Shown one piece after another: positions 25,409 to 32,056 of a stretch of DNA of 32,056 bases. A program made the position numbers and the translations under genes. Position 1 is the first letter of the stretch. Each line of letters opens with the position of its first letter. Source of the stretch: Rickettsiaceae bacterium (GTDB lineage: Bacteria; Pseudomonadota; Alphaproteobacteria; Rickettsiales; Rickettsiaceae). The stretch is taken from the NCBI GenBank assembly GCA_029251475.1, contig JAQXDF010000016.1, forward strand, positions 1-32,056, read 5' to 3'. The notes under the pieces were generated by a model. It searched no databases, was not told the DNA's origin, and saw only the letters and a list, made by a program, of their open reading frames with translations.

Positions 25409-26617
25409 TTAAAAACTAGCAATAGCATTACCCGCTGCAAAACCAGAAGACCAAGCCCATTGAAAGTTATATCCTCCCAGCCATCCTGTAACATCCATGA
25501 CTTCACCTACAAAAAACAAGCCTGGAACTTTTTTAGACTCCATTGTCTTTGAAGATAATTCTTGGGTATCGACGCCGCCAGCTAATTCTTGGGTATCGAC
25601 GCCGCCAGCTGTCACTTCTGCCTTAAGATACCCTTCGCTACCACTAATAAATGCATCGAAATTATGGATTAAATACGCTATATCTTGCAATCTATTTTTA
25701 CTAAGATCTGTGATCGATTTATTAAAGTCTGGATTCAGCAATGCCAAATTGTCGACTAATCTATTAGTTAAATAGGCTTTTAGATAGTTTGTCACAGTTT
25801 GCTTGCTGTTTTTATCAGCCACAAACAAGTCCTTTAGATTTATTTTAGGCAATAAATCTATTGATATTTTTTCATCTTCAAATTTCTCTAAATACGAGGA
25901 TATTTGCAAAATTGATGGACCACTTAACCCCTTATGCGTAAATAATAATCCTTCGGAAAAGCTGGTCTTATTATAATGAACAGTAGCAAAATTAGATACT
26001 CCTCTTAAATCTAGAAACAAATCCTTTTGCCCCTCAGAAACAATAAGAGGAACCAAGGCAGGCCTGGTGTTTATAATATTTAAGCAAAATTTCTTAGCAA
26101 TTCGATAACCAAAGTCACTAGCTCCTATTTTTGGAATAGATAACCCGCCGGTTGCAATAATAAGATTATTGCTGCTAAATACACCTTGATTGCTTTGAAC
26201 TATAAATGATTCGTTTTTTACGATATCTGTAATCTCACAAGATAATTCGATCTGAACTTTGGCCTTGTTGCACATATCAATTAGCATATCAATAATCTGC
26301 TTTGAAGAACCGTCGCAAAATAATTGCCCTAAAGTTTTTTCATGATACGCTATGCCATAAGCCTCTACCATACTAATAAAATCGTGCTGCGTATATTGTG
26401 ACAAAGCCGACTTTACAAAATGGGGATTGCGACTAAGAAAATTAGCGCTAGTTGTGTTGATATTAGTAAAATTACATCTACCACCTCCAGAAATACGAAT
26501 TTTTTCTCCTATTTTACTAGTATGCTCAACAAGAAGAACCTTCTTGCCATTTTTTCCAGCGCTAATTGCTGCCATAAGCCCTGCAGCTCCGGCACCTACT
26601 ACTATAACATCGTACAT
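25409..26617 (-). CDS. BaiN/HI0933-family flavoprotein with in-frame 27-bp duplication
   Basis: A 402-residue NAD(P)/FAD-dependent oxidoreductase of the HI0933/YhiN family. It has the FAD motif MYDVIVVGAGAAGLMAA, the family motif KIRISGGGRCNFTN, LIIATGGLSIPKIG, HKGLSGPSIL, and C-terminal GLFFVGEVMDVTGWLGGYNF. The ATG at 26617 is preferred to a TTG at 26647, though neither has a Shine-Dalgarno sequence. In the conserved VTAGGVDTxEL stretch the nine residues AGGVDTQEL occur twice in tandem (25557-25610); relatives have one copy. The frame stays open, but the extra loop lies near the FAD site, so activity is uncertain. Confidence 0.92.
   Translation of the reverse strand: MYDVIVVGAGAAGLMAAISAGKNGKKVLLVEHTSKIGEKIRISGGGRCNFTNINTTSANFLSRNPHFVKSALSQYTQHDFISMVEAYGIAYHEKTLGQLFCDGSSKQIIDMLIDMCNKAKVQIELSCEITDIVKNESFIVQSNQGVFSSNNLIIATGGLSIPKIGASDFGYRIAKKFCLNIINTRPALVPLIVSEGQKDLFLDLRGVSNFATVHYNKTSFSEGLLFTHKGLSGPSILQISSYLEKFEDEKISIDLLPKINLKDLFVADKNSKQTVTNYLKAYLTNRLVDNLALLNPDFNKSITDLSKNRLQDIAYLIHNFDAFISGSEGYLKAEVTAGGVDTQELAGGVDTQELSSKTMESKKVPGLFFVGEVMDVTGWLGGYNFQWAWSSGFAAGNAIASF
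25557..25610. repeat. Perfect 27-bp tandem duplication
   Basis: AATTCTTGGGTATCGACGCC and the following 7 bases (25557-25583) are repeated exactly at 25584-25610, in frame within the flavoprotein gene. Identity at every base indicates a recent event. Confidence 0.97.
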
Positions 26618-26755
26618 AAATTGTTTATTGGGTATATGACATAACAACGTAATATAAGTTTTATTTACTATTTAATCAACAACCGAATCACCACATTAGT
26701 TTTTTAACAAACGACCAGTCTAACTTTTTATGTAGATCAACTTCTCATAGGAGAG

Positions 26756-26761
26756 TATAAT
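26756..26761 (+). promoter_or_regulatory. Candidate -10 of the DUF2660-like gene
   Basis: Consensus TATAAT, giving a start near 26768 and a ~27-nt leader. No matching -35 is visible at 16-18 bp (TAGATC at best), so confidence is limited. Confidence 0.35.
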
Positions 26762-26794
26762 TAATTCTTAATTAAACATAGTCCCCAATAACTT

Positions 26795-27202
26795 ATGCCA
26801 TCTACCCTATCTATAATTATATTGGCCGCTTTAGCCATAGGAGTATTTTTTATTATACGGCGCTTTAGCTCGTACAAAAAGCCTGAGCATATCGTGGTAC
26901 ACGATCCAGAAGCACAAGCTGCCTATGATAAAAAACACGCTGAGAAAAATGAGGAAATCAATTTAAGCCTAGAGGAAAGAATAGAACTATCTTGGCAATT
27001 TCTTACGGATATTACTGAAAAAATATTAAATAAATTCTCAAAACCAGATCAAGACAAAGTTTATCAATCAGGTAACTTGCTAGCAAAGAACGGCGCCAAA
27101 TATAATCACAATGTCGAACAAGAGCTAAGCCTAACGAACAAGCAAGTCAAAACTCAGGTCATTGAACAAAATGCTAATAAAAACAAAGAGCGCTCTAGGT
27201 AA
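26795..27202 (+). CDS. Membrane-anchored protein, DUF2660-like
   Basis: A 135-residue protein with one N-terminal membrane helix (~5-21, SIIILAALAIGVFFIIRR), a short basic stop-transfer, and a charged cytoplasmic part with NLSLEERIELSWQFLTDITEKILNKFS (56-82), probably helical, followed by a Lys/Gln/Asn-rich tail. The segment ELSWQFLTDITEKILNKFS matches my memory of the Rickettsiales-restricted DUF2660 family; this needs a search. The function is unknown. It is a single gene between the flavoprotein and MFS genes. Confidence 0.75.
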   Translation: MPSTLSIIILAALAIGVFFIIRRFSSYKKPEHIVVHDPEAQAAYDKKHAEKNEEINLSLEERIELSWQFLTDITEKILNKFSKPDQDKVYQSGNLLAKNGAKYNHNVEQELSLTNKQVKTQVIEQNANKNKERSR

Positions 27203-27224
27203 TCTATAACGCTTTTTGTGTTTA

Positions 27225-28472
27225 TTACTTTTTCAGATCAATAAAATTTTTGTCAAAAATTACTACCATAACATAAGTAACTATGGCAAATATTCCAACA
27301 TAAACTACTGGAAATAACTGCCAGCCAAACTCATGAAATAGCAAGAAGCATACATAATTAGCCGATCCAGACATTAGCATTGATCCCGTTGTGTGACCTA
27401 AACCCATTCCTCTATACCTTTCATTTGTCTGAAAAGCTTTAAGCATTACTCCATGAGCCAAGGCATTAAAGGGAGCTACCGACACTGCTAGCAAAAGCCA
27501 AGATAGAAGGCTTAAATTTAACAGCTGATAATTTATAGAAATCATCAAGCAGATACATGCACATAGAGTAGTAATCGCACTAGTTGTGATTACGGGCACG
27601 CAACCGAATCGATCCGCTAATAAACCAGATATTGGCATCGAAACTCCAAAAGCTAGCACCACAACCACAGAGAATGTAGTAATAACATTATGTATATTAG
27701 GTATAACCAAAGGTAGATATACTTTCATAAGAATAATAGATACTTGATAGGTAGCGCCAAATCCCCCGGCAAGAAAAATTACACATACCAAGCTTGCCCA
27801 ACGTTTTTTTATAAATGACCATACGCTATGAAATTCCATTTCCTTAGATTGGGATTCAACAAAATCTGGAGTCTCTTCTAAGAATTTACGAAAATACATA
27901 GTAAGCATAGCCAATGGGACGGATAGTAGAAATGGAATTCTCCACCCCCAATCTGGGAATATAGATGAATTAAAGAAATTAGTAGAAGCAATAGCAAGTA
28001 ATAGCCCCATCACGCCTGTGGCTCTAGTAAATGATGATGCAGTATATTGGCGATCCTTACCAAAATGCTCGATGACATAAATAGCAGCTCCATCATATTC
28101 TCCGGCAGTAAAAAATCCCTGGAAAAACCGACAAACCACCAAAGTATAGGTACTCAACTCGCCTATTGAGCTATATTCAGGCAAACTACCAATTATCAAT
28201 GTCGGCAAAGCAATACCGATCATGGTCATGCGCAAGGAAATTTTTCTTCCATATTTATCGCCAATATTACTAAAAAAAAGTGATCCTAATGGTTTAGCTA
28301 AATACGAAAGAGCATAAATAGCAAATACATATAAAAGATTTGAAATTTTACTATCTGCCGGGAAAAATTTAGTTGCGATTATTCCTGCAGAAAAGCCATA
28401 TAGGCTATAATCATAATATTCTACAATCGTACCTAAAAAAGCACCTGTTACCTTTTTTTTACGCTGCTTCAT
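27225..28472 (-). CDS. MFS transporter, ProP-like (metabolite/H+ symporter family)
   Basis: A 415-residue protein with 12 predicted helices. It starts with GAFLGTIVEYYDYSLYGF and has the loop 2-3 motif FSNIGDKYGRKISLRMTM (G-x3-D-x2-G-R-K), RFFQGFFTAGEYDGAAIYV, and a repeat in the second half (GLLADRFGCVPV). This is the ProP/KgtP type that has expanded in Rickettsia, where members may import osmolytes or host metabolites; the substrate cannot be told. The start overlaps the gmk stop by 4 bp (ATGA), so the two are translationally coupled. Confidence 0.92.
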   Translation of the reverse strand: MKQRKKKVTGAFLGTIVEYYDYSLYGFSAGIIATKFFPADSKISNLLYVFAIYALSYLAKPLGSLFFSNIGDKYGRKISLRMTMIGIALPTLIIGSLPEYSSIGELSTYTLVVCRFFQGFFTAGEYDGAAIYVIEHFGKDRQYTASSFTRATGVMGLLLAIASTNFFNSSIFPDWGWRIPFLLSVPLAMLTMYFRKFLEETPDFVESQSKEMEFHSVWSFIKKRWASLVCVIFLAGGFGATYQVSIILMKVYLPLVIPNIHNVITTFSVVVVLAFGVSMPISGLLADRFGCVPVITTSAITTLCACICLMISINYQLLNLSLLSWLLLAVSVAPFNALAHGVMLKAFQTNERYRGMGLGHTTGSMLMSGSANYVCFLLFHEFGWQLFPVVYVGIFAIVTYVMVVIFDKNFIDLKK

Positions 28473-29062
28473 TGCTTCTCTCTTTGTTTTCTTTCTTCTT
28501 TTATTATGCTTTGAATTTCTTTAACCGCTCGGTCAAAATCATCATTTACAACCGTGTAATCATACTGTGTTGCTTGCTTTATTTCTTCCTGAGCAAGATT
28601 TAAGCGCCTATCTATTATTTCTTGACTATCCTGAGCCCTTAACTTTAATCTACTTTCTAAACTATCCAGATCTGGCGGCGTAATAAATATACTAACAACT
28701 TGATCTCTAGATTTTTTCATTATCTGATACGCTCCTTGAGAATCAATGTCAAATAATACATCTAGATTTTTTGCTAATTTTTCCTCTACCGCAAACAGAG
28801 GAGTTCCATATGAATTTCTATAAATTTCAGCCGTTTCTAATATATGGTTGTCGTCAATCATCTGGTCGAAATCTGATTTACTTTTAAAAAAATAGTGAAC
28901 TCCCTCAACCTCGCCAGGCCTTGGCGACCTAGTTGTAGCTGAAACAGACAGGGATAACTTATCATCTTCTTCTAGTAATTTTTTCGCGATAGATGTTTTC
29001 CCTCCACCAGATGGAGCGGATAAAATAATTATCAGAGCTTTATTTTTCAAAAAACTTGCCAT
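28469..29062 (-). CDS. gmk: Guanylate kinase
   Basis: Phosphorylates GMP to GDP with ATP. The 197-residue protein has the P-loop ILSAPSGGGKTSIAKKL, the GMP-binding SVSATTRSPRPGEVEGVHYFF, and the RNSYGTP segment, followed by DIDSQGAYQI and IDRRLNLAQEE (lid). It is full length, is followed without a gap by the MFS gene, and diverges from the dehydrogenase with only 53 bp between. Confidence 0.97.
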   Translation of the reverse strand: MASFLKNKALIIILSAPSGGGKTSIAKKLLEEDDKLSLSVSATTRSPRPGEVEGVHYFFKSKSDFDQMIDDNHILETAEIYRNSYGTPLFAVEEKLAKNLDVLFDIDSQGAYQIMKKSRDQVVSIFITPPDLDSLESRLKLRAQDSQEIIDRRLNLAQEEIKQATQYDYTVVNDDFDRAVKEIQSIIKEERKQREKQ

Positions 29063-29115
29063 ATCATTTAAAAATCAATTACATATCAATAATTTGCATA
29101 CAATAAAGCTATAAC

Positions 29116-29886
29116 ATGAAAAAAACAATAATTATTACAGGCGCATCAAGCGGTCTTGGTGCTGCATTAGCTATTAAATACTCAGAATCTAAGAATAATT
29201 TATTCCTTTTTGGCAGGTCCAGCGAGAGATTACAAAAAATATCTGATCTCTGCAAAAATAATGGCTCAAGCGTGACAACCTTAATTGTAGATATTACAGA
29301 CGCTAATTTGATGCAAAAATCTTTAAAGAAAATCACTAAAACCCACTCTGTTGATATTGTAATCGCCTGCGCTGGAGTTTCTGCTGGCACATTAAGTGGC
29401 CCAGAAACGCCAAACCAAGTTAATAAAATTTTTACCACAAACTTAAATGGCGTTCTAAATACAGTAATGCCGTTAATACCTCACATGATTCAAAAACAAT
29501 CTGGTAATATTGCGATTATTAGCTCTATGGCTGGATTACTAGGCCTATCTAGCGCTCCATCATACTCTGCAAGCAAAGGCGGTGTTCGTATGTTTTCTGA
29601 CGCACTTAATGGGTATTTAAAAAAATATAATGTTCATGTTTCTACGGTGATACCAGGTTATATCAAAACTCCTATGACTGAAGTGAATAATTTTCCAATG
29701 CCCTTACAAATAAGCGCAGAGCAAGCTGCTGATAAAATAATTCATGGCATAGGTAAAAATAAAGGCGTAATAGCATTCCCCATAATTATTTACTTTATCT
29801 TAAAAATACTAGGACTGCTGCCTAGCGCAATAATGTCCTATATAAACTCAAAATTGCCAGGAAAACCAGCCTTTGAAGAAAAATAG
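29116..29886 (+). CDS. Short-chain dehydrogenase/reductase
   Basis: A 256-residue SDR. The N-terminal Rossmann motif is TGASSGLGAALAIKYSESK (TGxxxGxG), with DITDAN, the IACAGVSAG (NNAG-like) segment, and the catalytic Ser in ISSMAGLLG and Tyr/Lys in YSASKGG. The C-terminal part carries a hydrophobic stretch (FPIIIYFILKILGLLPSAIM), which suggests membrane association as in DltE/YqjQ-type SDRs. The substrate is unknown. Divergent from gmk. Confidence 0.9.
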   Translation: MKKTIIITGASSGLGAALAIKYSESKNNLFLFGRSSERLQKISDLCKNNGSSVTTLIVDITDANLMQKSLKKITKTHSVDIVIACAGVSAGTLSGPETPNQVNKIFTTNLNGVLNTVMPLIPHMIQKQSGNIAIISSMAGLLGLSSAPSYSASKGGVRMFSDALNGYLKKYNVHVSTVIPGYIKTPMTEVNNFPMPLQISAEQAADKIIHGIGKNKGVIAFPIIIYFILKILGLLPSAIMSYINSKLPGKPAFEEK

Positions 29887-29973
29887 TCAATTTAATGTCA
29901 TTATTATTTACAGCCATGAATAATACACTAATATGGACATACACAAACACATAACTTAAAAGCATTTAGAACT

Positions 29974-30555
29974 ATGAGAAAAATTTTATTATCTACTTTA
30001 GCTACCGCTCTATTATCAGCAACTGCTGCACATGCAAGCAATAGTGACTACTATGTAAAAGCTCTGCTTGGTTACAACCAATTAAACAAGACCAATAATG
30101 CCAGCGCAAAAAAATCAGCATCTTATGGAATTGGAGCTGGATATTATGCAATGGATAATTTAAGAACAGATTTTACTTTTGAGCGTTTAATAAATAATAG
30201 CTTTAAAGATGGAACTAAAAAAATCAAAGGGGATGCTAATACATTTTTATTGAATGGCTTTGTCGATATATTTGACATAAGTCTCTTTAATGTTTTTATT
30301 GGAGCTGGTATTGGCCTTGGCCAAGTAAAAGCGGAAATTTCAGGAGATACTAATGCAGCAAATAATGGTTACGCTAAATCAAAATATAATACTGCTTACG
30401 CAACATATATAGGTACTTCTATTGAATTTTTTCCAAAACTAAATGCGGAACTAATTTACAGCTATAAAATAATTGGTAAGTCAAAAGAAGTTAACAATAA
30501 ATCGGTAAAACTTTCTGGTCATAATGTCTCAGTTGGCCTTAGACTTGACATCTAA
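29974..30555 (+). CDS. Outer-membrane beta-barrel protein, paralogue of the 13953-14531 OMP
   Basis: A 193-residue protein with a signal peptide (MRKILLSTLATALLSATAAHA) and an 8-stranded-type barrel. It aligns along its length with the product of the gene at 13953-14531: DYYVKA/DYYLKA at the N-terminus, YGIGAGYYAMDNLRTDFTFE against FGLGAGYKIMENARVDMTFT, FNVFIGAGIGLGQVKAE against KMFVGAGVGISKVGAK, LNAELIYSYKIIGKSKE against VDLDLTYSYKSLGKTKQ, and KLSGHNVSVGLRLDI against EIKGHNIGAGVRFSI. They are clearly paralogues on opposite strands ~15 kb apart. Unlike the other copy, its Shine-Dalgarno sequence is weak. The role is probably surface exposure or adhesion (inferred). Confidence 0.88.
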   Translation: MRKILLSTLATALLSATAAHASNSDYYVKALLGYNQLNKTNNASAKKSASYGIGAGYYAMDNLRTDFTFERLINNSFKDGTKKIKGDANTFLLNGFVDIFDISLFNVFIGAGIGLGQVKAEISGDTNAANNGYAKSKYNTAYATYIGTSIEFFPKLNAELIYSYKIIGKSKEVNNKSVKLSGHNVSVGLRLDI

Positions 30556-30562
30556 TTAAACA

Positions 30563-30605
30563 TTTATGTGCAATACATCACTAAGCATGGTCTATTGCAC
30601 ATAAA
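30563..30605. repeat. 13-bp perfect inverted repeat after the OMP gene
   Basis: TTTATGTGCAATA (30563-30575) pairs with TATTGCACATAAA (30593-30605), with a 17-nt loop. It lies just downstream of the OMP stop. No T-run follows, so it is not a standard rho-independent terminator, but it could protect the mRNA 3' end or act as an attenuator. Confidence 0.55.
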
Positions 30606-30756
30606 GCGTTGTACCATCACCTAATCCGACCATTTTGTTACAAAAAAATAAATTTCATACTAAGTATTGGCATTTTTTACATTATGCTTTTACCTGAGGC
30701 AATAATTATACTATTTTCACTCCATTCTAAATTATTAAACTATTATTTGCTTTCAC

Positions 30757-31974
30757 ATGATATTTCATAGACTAGTTATAACTATTTTCTTTCTTATTCA
30801 ACCAATGTTCGTTTCCGCAGCTGACATTCAGAGTAATGCAGAAACCCAGTGCAAAGAAACTGTTGCAAAAGATCGCTTATTAAGCGGATGGTATTCGTGG
30901 AATCCCTATCAATTTAACAAGGTAGTTGCAGGGACAGATTATCTTACTGGATTGGATATAACCGTTGTTAAAAAGCTAGCAGATAAACTCGGAGTAACCG
31001 TAGAATATGCCTTAACCGGATGGGGGAAACATCAAAAAGACCTAAACGAGGGGGAGCGAGACATGGCTGTTGGGGCCACCTACACCCAAGAAAGAGCTGA
31101 ATATGTTTATTTTTCAACTCCCTATAGATTTGAAGAAAACTCATTATTTACTTTGGTTAATAGCAGCAAAAATCTTGATTTCTCATCTATTTCTGATCTT
31201 TTATCTCAAATACGCAGCACAAATTATAAATTGGGCGTTACTAAAGAGTTTATTTATGCAGACTCTCAAATAAACCTGTTTATCAGCGATCAAACAAATC
31301 AAGACATTATAAAAGAATATAGTGATGACGTTGAAGCGTTAGGAGGGTTGCTAAAAGGTGAAATTGATGGTTTTATAACTGATCGCGTTGTTGGGTCTTC
31401 AGCTATTTTAAATCATAAAGCTACTGCCTTAGTTAAGGAAGTGCAGCTATATATAAAAAGCCCAATTCACTTTATCTTCAGTAAAAAAACCGTTCCTCTT
31501 GATTTAGTAGATAAATTTAATCAAGGAATTAAAGAATTCATCAAGAGTACCGAATATAATGATATTATTAAAGCTTATCTTTACCCAGTAATCTTAGTAC
31601 AAACCGTTAACTCACAATGGTTTTACATCTTAGGAATCATCGGGTGTTTTTCCTTCGCCGTATCAGCAGTTGCAATTGTAGCGAGAGAAAATGGCACTTT
31701 ATTTGTTACTTGTTTAATGGCTATAATTCCATCTATTGGAATTGGCATAGTGCGTGACATTTTGATAAATAGAGATGAAATTGGATTATTTCTAACCCCT
31801 TCTTATATATATTATAGTATATTGGTGGTTTTCATCGGCTTTGCATTTATACGCCTTCTAGAATGTTATAACAAAAATTTCTATGAAGATGAAGTAATGA
31901 TCAAGTTTTGGGATAGTGTTTTAGTAATTGGAGACGCACGGCGTTGTTGCATGGCGGTTGAAAAAGGTAGGTAG
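30757..31974 (+). pseudogene. Solute-binding domain/TRIC (UPF0126) fusion, truncated by an insertion sequence
   Basis: The open frame codes for 405 residues. A signal peptide (1-22) is followed by a family-3 solute-binding domain (~35-275): LLSGWYSWNPYQFNK, GLDITVVKKLADKLGV, DMAVGATYTQERAEYVYFSTPYRF. A membrane region of UPF0126/TRIC type then begins: FYILGIIGCFSFAVSAVAIV (289-308), IGIGIVRDILINRDEI (327-342, in place of GGGxxRD), a third helix (349-368), and the start of the second repeat, FWDSVLVIGDA (384-394). At ~31939 the sequence turns into an IS end and the frame stops at codon 405, so the second repeat (~80 residues expected) is lost. The domain order resembles ionotropic glutamate receptors. 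The truncated product is unlikely to form a full channel. Confidence 0.8.
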
Positions 31975-32056
31975 TTGCGCTATTAAAGTACGTATGAAAA
32001 AATACAGAAAAGAGCGCAACTGGTCGCAATATAACCAGAACTTAAAGAAAATAGCA
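31940..32056 (+). mobile_element. IS5/IS903-like insertion sequence, left end (partial)
   Basis: The element begins with GGCGTTGTTGCATGGCGG near 31940, like the GGC(T/A)TTGTTG ends of IS903-group elements, and is followed after 54 bp by a transposase start. The insertion point is inferred from where homology to the TRIC domain ends. The right end and target duplication are outside the window. Confidence 0.72.
31994..32056 (+). CDS. Transposase N-terminus (partial)
   Basis: An ATG-started frame runs off the right edge with 21 residues, MKKYRKERNWSQYNQNLKKI plus A. The KYRKxRxWSxYNxxL pattern is the start of IS5-family DDE transposases. The catalytic triad lies beyond the window. Confidence 0.75.
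   Translation, partial: MKKYRKERNWSQYNQNLKKIA

Noticed and set aside
30563-30605. Rho-independent terminator after the second OMP gene
   Set aside because: The stem is perfect but has a 17-nt loop and no T-run; kept only as an inverted repeat.

Overview
The window looks like a chromosome segment of an AT-rich, intracellular Rickettsiales-type alphaproteobacterium (an inference from gene content; no phylogeny could be run). Supporting signs are: a 23S rRNA gene with its own promoter and no 16S rRNA or Ile/Ala tRNA genes upstream, as in the split rRNA operons of Rickettsia; def-fmt close to that 23S gene; a lipid A operon lpxD-fabZ-lpxA-lpxI; nuoABCDEF of complex I; a ProP-like MFS carrier; BioY biotin uptake; AnmK cell-wall recycling; small OMP beta-barrels; and short ATTGC...GCAAT hairpin repeats.

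Layout. 1-721: 5' part of the 23S gene (minus strand), its leader and a near-consensus promoter. 1023-3235 (plus): a SAP-domain protein, then def-fmt. 3408-6204 (plus): rimK, an AstE/AspA-type zinc hydrolase, a RimB-type retropepsin and crcB, which together look like a protein glutamylation module plus a fluoride channel. 6310-6501: a 63-residue lipoprotein with a strong promoter and a perfect inverted repeat. 6531-9593 (minus): lpxI, lpxA, fabZ, lpxD, tightly packed. 9719-10786 (minus): an unusual sulfotransferase with an export signal. 10885-10959 (minus): tRNA-Thr(GGT). 11076-12913 (plus): a 44-residue protein, anmK, pal and a strong terminator. 13100-13807: a decayed HELTH metallopeptidase gene. 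13953-16405 (minus): an OMP barrel, then DUF1284, bioY and a small membrane protein. 16510-18177 (minus): hemW and a two-BON-domain periplasmic protein. 18383-19411 (plus): a glycosyltransferase with Golgi-like type II topology.

19620-25261 (minus) is the complex I operon nuoA-B-C-[insert]-D-E-F. A roughly 1-kb insert with a GIY-YIG nuclease gene and a chloramphenicol-phosphotransferase-like kinase gene, bounded by two near-identical 56-bp direct repeats, separates nuoC from nuoD. 25409-26617 (minus) is a BaiN/HI0933-type flavoprotein with a perfect 27-bp in-frame tandem duplication. Then follow a DUF2660-like membrane-anchored protein, gmk plus an MFS carrier, a short-chain dehydrogenase and a second OMP paralogue.

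The right edge (30757-32056) is the most unusual part: a periplasmic ligand-binding domain fused to a TRIC/UPF0126 channel-type membrane domain, with the organisation of a ligand-gated channel. It is cut in its second membrane repeat by an IS5/IS903-like insertion sequence whose transposase start is the last thing in the window.
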